Assembly: GCA_900547725.1 (NCBI GenBank) | Contig: URHR01000016.1 | Span: 1 to 32,682 of the forward strand | Direction of reading: 5' to 3' | DNA length: 32,682 nucleotides | From: an uncultured Eubacteriales bacterium | Lineage (GTDB): Bacteria; Bacillota; Clostridia; Oscillospirales; CAG-272 | Shown here: positions 24,007 through 31,840 of the stretch, piece by piece | How the letters are laid out: each line of letters begins with the position of its first letter | Numbering within the stretch: position 1 is the first letter of the stretch | The notes under the pieces: model-generated | Seen by the model: only the letters and a program-made list of their open reading frames with translations | Database searches by the model: none | What the model was told of the DNA's origin: nothing | Made by a program: the position numbers and the translations under genes

Positions 24007-24095
24007 GTTTCTATCCGGTAGCGGAGAGAAACGGTAGCCTTAGCAGCTGGAATTCGCAGCACGGAATATGGATAGACAGAATCTGCACAATGACC
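24007..24095 (+). other. Conserved noncoding element, copy 2 (possible structured RNA or repeat)
   Basis: Homologous to the left edge of the window (see 1-90). It has a 6-bp leading hairpin (GTTTCT 24007-24012, AGAAAC 24027-24032), then AGCAGCTGGAA, the identical 14-mer AGCACGGAATATGG (24058-24071) and a tail with CAGAATCTGCACAATG. Excluding the hairpin, about 33 of 39 positions agree in the best-aligned part. It starts 5 bases after the sigma-like gene stop and ends about 35 bp before a promoter. Strand is assumed from the shared orientation relative to the downstream gene. Confidence 0.45.
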
Positions 24096-24129
24096 TTAAA
24101 TTTTTTCGGAAGAAATTTCGTAAACGGTC

Positions 24130-24158
24130 TTGTTTATGGCGGCATTTTCTGTTATAAT
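24130..24158 (+). promoter_or_regulatory. Sigma-A promoter upstream of the CPBP protease operon
   Basis: TTGTTT (24130-24135), 17 bp, TATAAT (24153-24158). The nearest start with a ribosome binding site is ATG 24195, a truncated serine-dehydratase-like reading frame; the CPBP gene follows at 24350. Confidence 0.65.
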
Positions 24159-24194
24159 TAAAGTAATTGATTTTGATGCGGAAGAGGACATACG

Positions 24195-24290
24195 ATGAAA
24201 TCCGTCACGGAAATAGATCTGATAGGAAAAGGGACGTCCGGTTCGCATACCATGGGACCTGAAAAGGCGGCGGGCGGGCAAAACTCTATA
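24195..24290 (+). pseudogene. Remnant of an L-serine dehydratase gene 5' end
   Basis: The frame from ATG 24195 (GAAGAGGA upstream) reads MKSVTEIDLIGKGTSGSH then TMGPEKAAGG. L-serine dehydratases begin with a closely similar segment, (Y/F)xIGxGPSSSHTMGPxxAA, which carries residues of the active-site region. After about 30 residues the similarity stops, and the frame runs on through the CPBP ribosome binding site to a stop at 24443. This looks like a promoter, Shine-Dalgarno and first about 30 codons left by a deletion of the rest of the gene. Alternatively it is a leader peptide with a fortuitous match. A functional product is unlikely. Confidence 0.55.
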
Positions 24291-24349
24291 ACATCGGATC
24301 GCTGTCATGATGCATGTTTCACAACAAAAGGAGAGAGGAGGGAAGGTTC

Positions 24350-25372
24350 ATGCAACCGCAGACATCCAATGAAGTTTTCTATAAACGGGCTGTTACCGCG
24401 CTCGGAATCGGGACACTGTTCTTTCTCCTGTTTCTGCTTTTGATTTCGGGAGCGGTCGCGGCGCTGACGTTCTTTCTTGCCGTCCTGCCGTTTCCGTCGG
24501 TTATCGCAAAGCTGATTTATCAACTGACCTACGGCGCGCTTTACCTTGCCGCGTTCCTCTGCCCCATCCCGATCATGAAGGGACTGACGCGCGCACGGGG
24601 GCTTCCGTGGCAGGCGGTGCGCACCGATCGCGGTATGTCGCGCTATCTGCCCCTGATCGTGCTCGGCGGAATTACCGTGATTCTGGCGCAGTCCTACCTC
24701 AATGCGGGACTGGTCAGCTTCTTTGATTTCGACCGCCTGTTTGACAGCACACTCCCTTCCACCGATGGGAAAATGACGGGGCTTGACCTGCTGCTCTCAC
24801 TCCTTGTGATGGCGGCAGTCCCCGCGTTTTGCGAGGAGTTTCTCTTCCGCGGCGCGATTCTCGGAAATCTGCTCCCGTTCGGGCGCGGTACTGCGGTTCT
24901 TGTCAGCGCGCTCGCCTTCGGATTGATGCACCAGAACCCCGCGCAGTTTCTCTATGCCTTCGGCGCGGGAATCCTGCTCGGCACTGTCTACGAACGGACC
25001 GGGAGCATTTGGAACTGCGTAGCCCTGCATTTCTGCAACAATGCGACCTCCGTGTTGGCAACGGCGTTGCCGCAGTGGCTCGGGGAGGAAAAGGGGACGG
25101 TTGTCCTGTTGATTCTTGACGCACTTCTGGTCGTTTCCGGGCTGATCTCGATTGTATTTCTGACCCGCCGCGCTTCGCGCAAACCCGACGTGCGGGACGG
25201 CGCGTTCGGGCGCTCCCTGCCGCAGGCGGACGGCTATGCGGCGTATCGCGTAGAGCCTGCACGTTCGGTCAGACTGCTTCTGAACTCTCCGTTCGGCGTG
25301 TTCCTCATCGCCTGCGCGGTGATGGGGATTCTGACCATGCTGACGTTGATGCTTGCGGGGAGTATGGTATGA
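24350..25372 (+). CDS. CPBP family intramembrane glutamic endopeptidase
   Basis: A 340-residue membrane protease of the CPBP/Abi (Rce1-like, M79) family with about eight hydrophobic segments. The catalytic motifs are in order: EEFLFR (Glu162, Glu163, Arg167), GLMHQN (His194) and ALHFCNN (His227, Asn231). Family members cleave prenylated or membrane substrates, or mature and confer immunity to bacteriocins in some bacteria; no bacteriocin gene is adjacent. ATG 24350 is chosen over an earlier start at 24314 because GAGGAGGGAAGG lies just upstream. The stop overlaps the tadA start (ATGA), so the two are cotranscribed. Confidence 0.88.
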   Translation: MQPQTSNEVFYKRAVTALGIGTLFFLLFLLLISGAVAALTFFLAVLPFPSVIAKLIYQLTYGALYLAAFLCPIPIMKGLTRARGLPWQAVRTDRGMSRYLPLIVLGGITVILAQSYLNAGLVSFFDFDRLFDSTLPSTDGKMTGLDLLLSLLVMAAVPAFCEEFLFRGAILGNLLPFGRGTAVLVSALAFGLMHQNPAQFLYAFGAGILLGTVYERTGSIWNCVALHFCNNATSVLATALPQWLGEEKGTVVLLILDALLVVSGLISIVFLTRRASRKPDVRDGAFGRSLPQADGYAAYRVEPARSVRLLLNSPFGVFLIACAVMGILTMLTLMLAGSMV

Positions 25373-25836
25373 CGGACGAATTCGATGTCGCCATGATGCG
25401 CGCGGCGCTGAAACAGGCGGAACGGGCGGCGGAGCGGGGCGAGATTCCCGTCGGCGCGGTTCTGACCGACGGAGAGGGGACTGTCCTTGCCGCCGCATAT
25501 AACCGCCGCGAGGAAACGAACGATCCGCTCTCCCATGCCGAGGCGGAGGTTCTGCGCACAGCGGCGGGCAAGCGGGAGAAGCGCTTTTTTGAAGACTGCA
25601 CCCTGTATGTGACGCTCGAGCCTTGCCCAATGTGCGCGGGCGCGATTGTCGCCGCGCGCGTGGGACGGGTTGTGTACGGCGCGAAAGATCCCCGCGCGGG
25701 CGCGTTCGGGAGTCTTTTGAACCTTGCCGATTACCCGCTTGAAGCTATCCCGCAGATCTGCGGCGGCGTGTTGGAGGGGGAATGCCTGACGCCGCTCCGC
25801 GCTTTTTTTGCAAAGAAACGAAACAAACCCACATAA
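25369..25836 (+). CDS. tadA: tRNA-specific adenosine-34 deaminase TadA
   Basis: A 155-residue cytidine-deaminase-fold zinc enzyme that converts A34 to inosine in tRNA-Arg(ACG). The zinc and catalytic motifs are HAE (His56, Glu58) and PCPMC (Cys86, Cys89), and the family tail VYGAKDPRAGAFGS is present. Length is typical. Its ATG overlaps the upstream CPBP stop by 4 bp. The asnA gene follows after 13 bp with its own AAAGGA, so all three are probably on one mRNA. Confidence 0.95.
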   Translation: MTDEFDVAMMRAALKQAERAAERGEIPVGAVLTDGEGTVLAAAYNRREETNDPLSHAEAEVLRTAAGKREKRFFEDCTLYVTLEPCPMCAGAIVAARVGRVVYGAKDPRAGAFGSLLNLADYPLEAIPQICGGVLEGECLTPLRAFFAKKRNKPT

Positions 25837-25849
25837 AGGAAACCAACTC

Positions 25850-26854
25850 ATGGCAAACCTGATGATTCCGAAGGACTATCAAGCCTTCCTTTCTCTGCGG
25901 CAGACCGAATATGCCATCAAAAAGGTGAAGGACTTTTTTGAGCGCGATCTTGCAACCGAGCTGAACCTGATCCGCGTGTCTGCTCCGCTGTTTGTAGATC
26001 CCGCAAGCGGTCTGAACGACAATCTCAACGGCGTGGAGCGCCCCGTGACCTTTGATCTCTGCTCGGGCGAGCGGTTGGAAATTGTCCATTCGCTGGCAAA
26101 ATGGAAGCGCTATGCCCTGAAACTGTACGGTTTCCGCCCGGGCGAGGGGCTGTATACCGATATGAACGCCATCCGTCGCGACGAGGTGACCGACAACATC
26201 CATTCCATGTTCGTCGACCAGTGGGACTGGGAGAAGATCATCACCCGCGAGGAGCGGAACGAGGCAACGCTGAAGCGGACGGTCAAGCGCATCTATGACG
26301 CGCTCCGCCACACCGAGCAGTATATCGTCAACGAATACGATTTTATCGGAAGCCTGCTTCCCGAGAAGATCACCTTCCTGACGGCGCAGGAGTTGGAGGA
26401 CGAAATGCCCGACAAAACGCCGAAGGAGCGCGAATACGTTGCGGCAAAACGGCACGGCGCGATCTTTTTGCAGGGCATCGGCGGGAAACTGAGGGGCGGC
26501 GCGCCGCACGACGGACGGTCGCCCGACTACGACGACTGGACGCTCAACGGCGATATCATTGTCTATTATCCCGTGCTGGATATCGCACTGGAGCTGTCCT
26601 CCATGGGCATCCGCGTGGATGAGGACGCCCTGCGCCGTCAGCTTGCCGAAAGCCTTTGCGAGGAGCGCGCGGAACTGCCGTTCCATCGGGCACTGCTGGC
26701 GGGGGGATTGCCCTATACCGTCGGCGGCGGTATCGGACAGTCGCGGATGTGTATGTTCTTTTTGCGCAAGGCACATATCGGGGAGGTGCAGTCCTCGTAC
26801 TGGAGTCCGGAAACCGTGGAAGCCTGCCGCGCGGCGGGGATTCACCTGCTCTGA
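25850..26854 (+). CDS. asnA: Aspartate-ammonia ligase (asparagine synthetase A)
   Basis: A 334-residue AsnA, which makes asparagine from aspartate, ammonia and ATP using a class II aminoacyl-tRNA-synthetase-like fold. Family segments are visible: YAIKKVKDFFERDLATELNL near the start, RVSAPLFVDPASGLNDNLNG, GLYTDMNAIRRDE, VDQWDWEK and the C-terminal GGIGQSRMCMFFL-KAHIGEVQ. Length and order match the E. coli enzyme. ATG 25850 follows AAAGGA; an earlier in-frame start at 25808 overlaps tadA and lacks a ribosome binding site. Confidence 0.95.
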   Translation: MANLMIPKDYQAFLSLRQTEYAIKKVKDFFERDLATELNLIRVSAPLFVDPASGLNDNLNGVERPVTFDLCSGERLEIVHSLAKWKRYALKLYGFRPGEGLYTDMNAIRRDEVTDNIHSMFVDQWDWEKIITREERNEATLKRTVKRIYDALRHTEQYIVNEYDFIGSLLPEKITFLTAQELEDEMPDKTPKEREYVAAKRHGAIFLQGIGGKLRGGAPHDGRSPDYDDWTLNGDIIVYYPVLDIALELSSMGIRVDEDALRRQLAESLCEERAELPFHRALLAGGLPYTVGGGIGQSRMCMFFLRKAHIGEVQSSYWSPETVEACRAAGIHLL

Positions 26855-26884
26855 AATTCGGAATCGGACACGGAGGTGTTGACC

Positions 26885-27967
26885 GTGAGGAAGTGTAACG
26901 CACGACATAATCTGCTTGCGTTATCTCTGCTGTTGGCTCTTGTCGGCGCAGGGCTTTTGCTGTTGCCCGCATGCCGGCGGGAAGCGATTCCCGAGCCGAA
27001 GGTGCTCAAATGGGCGCTCGGAACAGCATGGCCGGAGGCGGAGGACTTTTACCCCGACCTTGCCGAGGGCGCGTCCGTCACCTTTGCATCCGACAATCCG
27101 TTCCCGAACAACGAAAAAACCATGATGACCAAGTCCTACGAAACCACACTTGTTTACCGCACGGCGGGCGGGAGAAGTGCAAAAAAGGCCGCAACGGTGG
27201 ACGTGACCGTGGACAAGGAGTCGCCCGTGATCTCGGGCGTGCGGGTGATCGCGGTCTCCGTGGGCGAAGCCGTAGCGTACCGCGACGGCGTGACCGTGAC
27301 GGATGATTGCGACGGCACAATCGAGTTGACGGTGGACGATTCGAAGGTCGACCTTGAAACGGTGGGGGAGTATCTCATCACCTACACCGCAACCGACCGC
27401 ACGGGGAAAAAGACCACCGTGGAATCCAAGGTCAATGTCTACGACAATAAGATCAGCGAGGAAATGCTCTGGGAAAAGCTCGACCCGATTATCGAAAAAG
27501 AGGGCTTGAAGGGGCTTTCCAAGGTCGATCAGGTGCAACGGATCTGGGAGTACGTCCATGACCGCAACCATATCCGCTATGACGGTACTTCCGATAAGGG
27601 CGATTGGGTGCGCGGAGCGTATGACGCTCTGGAGAAACGCGCGGGCGACTGCTTTACCTACTATTCGCTTTCCAAAGCGTTCTTTGCGCGGCTCGGGATC
27701 GAAAATAAGGATATCTTCAAAGCGCCCGACAGCGGACAGGCGAACTCGCACTATTGGTCGATGGTCAATATCGGAACAGAAGCTTCTCCCGTGTGGTACT
27801 ACTACGACGCAACGCGCGTGGACGAATGGATTAAAGCGGACTACGAAACCTATCTGATGACCGACAGCCAGATGAGTTTCCTCAAATCCAAACGTTCCGA
27901 CCTCTATGGCGCTGACCTCTCCGGCTACCCGAAAACAGGGACGCGGGAGTATGTGATGATTGATTGA
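26885..27967 (+). CDS. Lipoprotein with Ig-like and transglutaminase-like (TGc) domains
   Basis: A 360-residue lipoprotein starting with GTG 26885, which lies 8 bases after CGGAGG; GTG 26876 and TTG 26879 are in frame but overlap or crowd that site. The signal peptide ends at lipobox LPAC (Cys30). A middle region (about 110-190) holds a DUF5011-type bacterial Ig-like repeat (YRDGVTVTDDCDGTIELTVD ... GEYLITYTATDRTGKKTT). The C-terminal transglutaminase/protease-like domain has its triad at Cys256 (AGDCFTYYS), His289 (SHYWSMVNI) and Asp308 (YYYDAT). Such proteins may cross-link or cleave surface proteins or peptidoglycan peptides; the substrate is unknown. It follows asnA by 30 bp. Confidence 0.82.
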   Translation: MRKCNARHNLLALSLLLALVGAGLLLLPACRREAIPEPKVLKWALGTAWPEAEDFYPDLAEGASVTFASDNPFPNNEKTMMTKSYETTLVYRTAGGRSAKKAATVDVTVDKESPVISGVRVIAVSVGEAVAYRDGVTVTDDCDGTIELTVDDSKVDLETVGEYLITYTATDRTGKKTTVESKVNVYDNKISEEMLWEKLDPIIEKEGLKGLSKVDQVQRIWEYVHDRNHIRYDGTSDKGDWVRGAYDALEKRAGDCFTYYSLSKAFFARLGIENKDIFKAPDSGQANSHYWSMVNIGTEASPVWYYYDATRVDEWIKADYETYLMTDSQMSFLKSKRSDLYGADLSGYPKTGTREYVMID

Positions 27968-28020
27968 GAAGCTTTGAATCCTTAGATTGTGCTTGACTTG
28001 TTCATAAAAGTGCCTTAAAA

Positions 28021-28329
28021 AGTGCCGAGATCCCGCCTGCGGGCGCCCCTGCGGGGTTCGACTCCGCGGCGATGATTGATTGTATCATCTGCTTTTTTGT
28101 GATTCTGCCGCTCCGCTCAGGATGACACAGTGGGTATGGTGTTTTGTGGGATGTAATCCATTCGTTGCAATGTTACTTTAACTGACTAATATTGTACCCC
28201 TACGCAACAACCAACTCTCTATGTCATCCTGAGCGGAGCGGCAGGACGGATGGAAGGGCGAACTATACAGCCCCTGCCCGCCGCGGAGTCGAACCCCGAA
28301 GGGGCGCCGGCAGGCGGGATCTCGGCACT
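28021..28329. mobile_element. Nested inverted-repeat element, family 2, copy 2 (309 bp)
   Basis: The outer arms 28021-28071 and 28279-28329 are 51-bp inverted repeats with two mismatches. An inner perfect 23-bp pair (28105-28127 with 28222-28244, TGTCATCCTGAGCGGAGCGG on the right) is enclosed. Length and nested layout equal those of the copy at 6128-6436, and the arms are nearly identical to it, while the centre has diverged. It accounts for most of the 447-bp gap between the transglutaminase-like gene and guaB; nothing else is seen there apart from a guaB terminator hairpin. No nuclease gene adjoins this copy. Confidence 0.85.
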
Positions 28330-28369
28330 CATGCAAAGACATTGTGTCCATCAGAAAAACGCCATACAA

Positions 28370-28399
28370 GAGGGAAGCCTTCTCCCGAAGGCTTCCCTC
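28370..28399 (-). terminator. Hairpin after guaB, probable terminator
   Basis: A 13-bp perfect stem (GAGGGAAGCCTTC 28370-28382 with GAAGGCTTCCCTC 28387-28399, 4-base loop) lies 16 bp beyond the guaB stop. The following T-tract on the minus strand is weak (TTGT), so efficiency is uncertain. Confidence 0.6.
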
Positions 28400-28414
28400 A
28401 TTCTTCCGTCAATA

Positions 28415-29920
28415 TTACTTCATCATCCCGCTCTTATCCTTCTGGATTACGTCGTGCGCGCCGCCCTCGACGATGCTGGTGGCGGAAACCAACGTCAGAA
28501 CGGCTTTCTTTTGCAGTTCGGGAATCGTCAGCGCGCCGCAGTTGCACATGGTCGACTTGACCTTTGCCAATGACATCGCCACATTGTCCTTCAGCGTGCC
28601 GGCGTAAGGCACATAGGAGTCCACGCCCTCTTCAAACGACAGCTTCTTGTCGCCGCCGAGGTCGTATCTCTGCCAGTTCCGCGCGCGTGCAGAGCCTTCG
28701 CCCCAGTATTCCTTGTAGTAAGTGCCCCCGATGCTGACCTTGTTGGAGGGGCTTTCGTCAAACCGTGCAAAATATCTGCCGAGCATCACGAAATCCGCGC
28801 CCATTGCGAGTGCCAACGTGATGTGATGATCGTAAACGATACCGCCGTCCGAGCAGACCGGAACATAGATGCCCGTCTCTTCAAAGTAGCGGTCACGCTC
28901 GCGGCAAACGTCAATCAGCGCGCTTGCCTGTCCGCGCCCGATTCCCTTGGTCTCGCGCGTAATGCAGATCGAGCCGCCGCCGATGCCGACTTTGACGAAA
29001 TCCGCGCCGCAGTCCGCAAGAAAACGGAACCCCTTGCCGTCCACGACATTGCCCGCGCCGACTTTGACCGAATCGGCGTAGTTCTCCCGAATCCAGTCAA
29101 TCGTCCGCTTCTGCCATTCCGAGAAACCCTCGGAGGAATCAATGCAGAGCACATCCGCGCCCGCTTCCACCAGTGCGGGAACGCGTTCCGCATAGTCGCG
29201 CGTGTTGATCCCCGCGCCGACCACATAACGCTTGGAAAGATCCAGAAGTTCATTGGGGTTGTTCTTGTGCGTTTCGTAGTCCTTGCGGAACACCATATAA
29301 CACAGATTTCCTTCCTCGCCGAGAATCGGCAGGGAGTTCAGCTTGTTGTCCCAGATGATATCGTTCGCTTCCTTGAGCGTTGTCCCCTCTTTTGCCCAGA
29401 TCAGCTTGGAGAACGGGGTCATGAATTCGGTCACCTTGGTCGCGGGATCCATACGGGTCACGCGGTAGTCGCGGCTTGTAACGATACCGACAAGCTTGCC
29501 CGAGCAAGTGCCGTCCTCGGTCACCGCAACCGTGGAATGTCCGGTTTTCGCCTTTAGCGCAATGATGTCCGCAAGCGTGGCGTCGGGCTTGATGTTGGAG
29601 TCGCTGATAACAAAACCCGCCTTGTGATTCTTGGCGCGTCTGACCATCGCCGCCTCATCCTCCACCGACTGCGATCCGTAAATGAAGGACACGCCGCCCT
29701 CTTTGGCAAGCGCTACCGCCAACCTGTCCCCAGACACCGACTGCATGATCGCCGACACCAGCGGAATATTCATGGTAATCGCCGATTCCTCGCCACGACG
29801 GTATCGCACAAGCGGCGTGCGCAGCGAGACGTTCGCAGGAACGCACTCGGAGGAAGAATACCCCGGGATCAGCAGATATTCGCTGAAGGTGTGTGATGGT
29901 TCATTGAGAAAGGTTGCCAT
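28415..29920 (-). CDS. guaB: IMP dehydrogenase
   Basis: A 501-residue IMPDH that oxidises IMP to XMP with NAD+, the first committed step of GMP synthesis. The catalytic loop is GIGGGSICITRETKGIGRGQ with Cys319; the flap contains the Arg-Tyr-type residues near YKEYWGEGSARARN (402-415). Two CBS domains are inserted at about residues 95-215. The SICITRE version of the loop is the less usual type compared with the GSICTTR loop of E. coli. The start has AAGGAG 7 bases upstream. It is monocistronic with a perfect promoter 70 bp upstream and a hairpin downstream. Confidence 0.95.
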   Translation of the reverse strand: MATFLNEPSHTFSEYLLIPGYSSSECVPANVSLRTPLVRYRRGEESAITMNIPLVSAIMQSVSGDRLAVALAKEGGVSFIYGSQSVEDEAAMVRRAKNHKAGFVISDSNIKPDATLADIIALKAKTGHSTVAVTEDGTCSGKLVGIVTSRDYRVTRMDPATKVTEFMTPFSKLIWAKEGTTLKEANDIIWDNKLNSLPILGEEGNLCYMVFRKDYETHKNNPNELLDLSKRYVVGAGINTRDYAERVPALVEAGADVLCIDSSEGFSEWQKRTIDWIRENYADSVKVGAGNVVDGKGFRFLADCGADFVKVGIGGGSICITRETKGIGRGQASALIDVCRERDRYFEETGIYVPVCSDGGIVYDHHITLALAMGADFVMLGRYFARFDESPSNKVSIGGTYYKEYWGEGSARARNWQRYDLGGDKKLSFEEGVDSYVPYAGTLKDNVAMSLAKVKSTMCNCGALTIPELQKKAVLTLVSATSIVEGGAHDVIQKDKSGMMK

Positions 29921-29988
29921 GCGTTGCTCCTTGTCTCCGGCAAAAGGTCACCGGAACTATTTTTTTACAAATAGGATATTATTATCGT

Positions 29989-30017
29989 ATTATACCACAC
30001 TCCCGCCTATTTGTCAA
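29989..30017 (-). promoter_or_regulatory. Perfect sigma-A promoter of guaB
   Basis: On the minus strand TTGACA (30012-30017), 17 bp, TATAAT (29989-29994). The leader is about 60 bases and no purine riboswitch is visible in it. Confidence 0.88.
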
Positions 30018-30097
30018 GAAAAAAGCGGAAATTTGGCGCGCGAAAAAGAAAAAAGGCACTCCACGGTCATTCTGACCGCCCCAAAGGCGCAAAAAGA

Positions 30098-30127
30098 GCG
30101 CACGGCAACGCTTGACAAACCGTGCGC
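30098..30127 (-). terminator. Intrinsic terminator of the M14 carboxypeptidase gene
   Basis: Read on the minus strand, the stem GCGCACGG (30120-30127) pairs with CCGTGCGC (30098-30105) and is followed by TCTTTTTG, 33 bp past the stop codon. The loop is 14 bases. The complementary plus strand of the loop holds the -35 of a consensus promoter. Confidence 0.75.
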
Positions 30128-30140
30128 TTTATGCTATAAT
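30112..30140 (+). promoter_or_regulatory. Consensus promoter pointing into the M14 gene (antisense orientation)
   Basis: TTGACA (30112-30117), 17 bp, TATAAT (30135-30140) on the plus strand. The predicted start near 30147 is only 13 bp before the 3' end of the minus-strand M14 gene, so transcription would be antisense to it. The plus-strand open frame there has no recognisable protein, and no plus-strand gene begins before 31172. Confidence 0.5.
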
Positions 30141-30159
30141 AAACTGTAAATATCGGCAA

Positions 30160-31086
30160 TCAATAAAACCCGCCCATGCGGAAGAGCGCCTCGCGCAATT
30201 GCGTGTAAACAGGAAAATAGCAGTCGGTCGGCAGCGGGTTTTCGCCTCTGCCGCATTCAAGGGTCAGAGCGGGAATGCCGCACTGCGTCAGACACCAGTC
30301 GGTCAGTCCTCCGTAAGCGGCAGGACCCGACGCGTCCGCCAAGCGGTATCCGGTCAGTTTCGCAACCTTCAACGCCGCCTCGTATCCCCCGGGAAGCGAC
30401 TTCCCGCCGCTACGGTAGTAAATCACTTCCCCCTGCGTGTGGAAAGCGGCAACCAGACGGACGCCGTCAAGAAAACGGATGTAAGAGCAAAGCGCCCGCA
30501 CCTCGGGTTCGGATTCCGGTTCTTGCCCCGAATAGCGGGTCGGCGCGCCGTCCGGAATTCCGAGTTCCGCCTCCATCGCCTTGTATTCGGCAAAGCCCGC
30601 GTCGTAGTTGTGGTTAAGGTCAACGCCCCGCGCGTTCGCCTGCCAGTGGGAAAAGTCTGATTTCCCGCCGTTCATCCCGATAACCCGCGCGTAAAGCGGA
30701 TTTTCCCGCTTCACGCCGTGAATCTGGTATTCCACGCCGTCTGGATTCAGCATCGGGATAATGTGCAACGTGTAACGCTCCCAAAAGGTCGGCAACGGAA
30801 CGCGATAGACCGTCCTGCCCGACTTGTAGTATTCGCAGAATTCGCCCGCGAACCGAAGCAGCCACGCCGCCGTGAGCCACTCCATCCCGTGATGCGCGCC
30901 GACATAAAGCAACTGCCGCCGCCCGCCGCCGAGAACCAATGCGGGAATTTCTCGCCCCAGAATAGAGCGTCCCACGCCCACGACCCGCAAAAACGGGTAT
31001 CGCGCGGTATAAAGCCGCACGGTTTCGCAAAGAACCGCGTGGTCGATGGGCTTCTGAAAATCCGGAATCCGCGATTCCGCCGACAT
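30160..31086 (-). CDS. M14 family zinc carboxypeptidase
   Basis: A 308-residue metallocarboxypeptidase without signal peptide. Zinc ligands are His66 and Glu69 (GAHHGMEW) and His216 (AAFHTQGE); the catalytic base is Glu277 (LTLECGRG). NARGVDLNHNY (151-161) supplies the substrate-binding Arg region. Relatives include gamma-D-glutamyl-diaminopimelate peptidases acting on peptidoglycan fragments, which suits a cytosolic recycling role; this is inference. The frame is open to TTG 31104, but ATG 31086 has GAGAGGGGG 7 bases upstream and is preferred. It is divergent from the membrane protein gene; a 6-bp dyad (ACGGTC 31130-31135, GACCGT 31145-31150) lies between them. Confidence 0.88.
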   Translation of the reverse strand: MSAESRIPDFQKPIDHAVLCETVRLYTARYPFLRVVGVGRSILGREIPALVLGGGRRQLLYVGAHHGMEWLTAAWLLRFAGEFCEYYKSGRTVYRVPLPTFWERYTLHIIPMLNPDGVEYQIHGVKRENPLYARVIGMNGGKSDFSHWQANARGVDLNHNYDAGFAEYKAMEAELGIPDGAPTRYSGQEPESEPEVRALCSYIRFLDGVRLVAAFHTQGEVIYYRSGGKSLPGGYEAALKVAKLTGYRLADASGPAAYGGLTDWCLTQCGIPALTLECGRGENPLPTDCYFPVYTQLREALFRMGGFY

Positions 31087-31171
31087 TGCCATTCCCCCTC
31101 TCAATCGGTAACACTACAGCATATGCCACACGGTCGCAAAACTTGACCGTCCCCGCAAAAAAGGAGTTCCA

Positions 31172-31840
31172 ATGGAAGAAAAAAAGAGCAATTTCCATCT
31201 CCGCACCGTGCGTTTGTGCGGAATCCTGTTGTTTTCCGTTGCGCTGTTCTACGCGGCGGTCTGCACGCCCGTTTCCCGTTGGACAATTGCGGATATCGGG
31301 GTCAGCGATGTCTTTCGGCTGATTTGGGATTTCCTGTTGGTTGCGGTCAAATTCGCTTTCTACTGGCTCGCCGCGTCGTTCATTCTCTGCTCGGTTCGGA
31401 ATTTCGGACGTGCAAAAAACGTCCTGCTTCTCGCTGGCGGCGCGGCGTTTCTGCTGAATTTCGGTTCTCTTGCCGCAGGACTGCTGATGACGCGCGACCT
31501 TGACACCATCGGCGCCGATCTGCTCTCCGCCGCGCTCTCCGTCCTGTTGGATATTGCGCAGCTTCTGCTGTTCCGTCTGTTCGCTTATCTGACAATGGAG
31601 CGCCGCCGCGCGGACGGGATTCCTTCCCGCTCCATGCTGTTCTGCGCCGCGGTTCCCTCCGCACTTCAGCTGATCGGTCGGCTGATTTATGACCTCGGAG
31701 TCGGCGCGCCGACGGGAAAAACCGACCTGATCGTGATGATTTCCTATTATCTTGCCGACCTTGCGAGCGTCGCAATCGGCTATCTTGCCATTCTGCTGTT
31801 GACCGAACGTCTGACCGATTCCAAGGAGTCACGCACATGA
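31172..31840 (+). CDS. Six-helix integral membrane protein, unknown function
   Basis: A 222-residue hydrophobic protein with about six predicted membrane helices (13-32, 48-74, 83-106, 115-140, 155-175, 186-211), a charged N-terminus (MEEKKSNFH) and a short basic loop (MERRRADG) after helix four. I do not recognise a family. AAAAGGAG precedes the ATG. Its stop overlaps the start of the HAD phosphatase gene (ATGA), so the two are translationally coupled. Confidence 0.75.
   Translation: MEEKKSNFHLRTVRLCGILLFSVALFYAAVCTPVSRWTIADIGVSDVFRLIWDFLLVAVKFAFYWLAASFILCSVRNFGRAKNVLLLAGGAAFLLNFGSLAAGLLMTRDLDTIGADLLSAALSVLLDIAQLLLFRLFAYLTMERRRADGIPSRSMLFCAAVPSALQLIGRLIYDLGVGAPTGKTDLIVMISYYLADLASVAIGYLAILLLTERLTDSKESRT

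Noticed and set aside
45..24071. The shared 14-mer as att sites of an integrated element spanning about 24 kb
   Set aside because: The intervening DNA is mainly housekeeping genes with no integrase, and similarity extends beyond a simple core.
30112..30660. Plus-strand 182-residue frame downstream of the TTGACA/TATAAT promoter
   Set aside because: It lies opposite the M14 gene, is Arg/Ala/Val-rich and has no recognisable domain or ribosome binding site.
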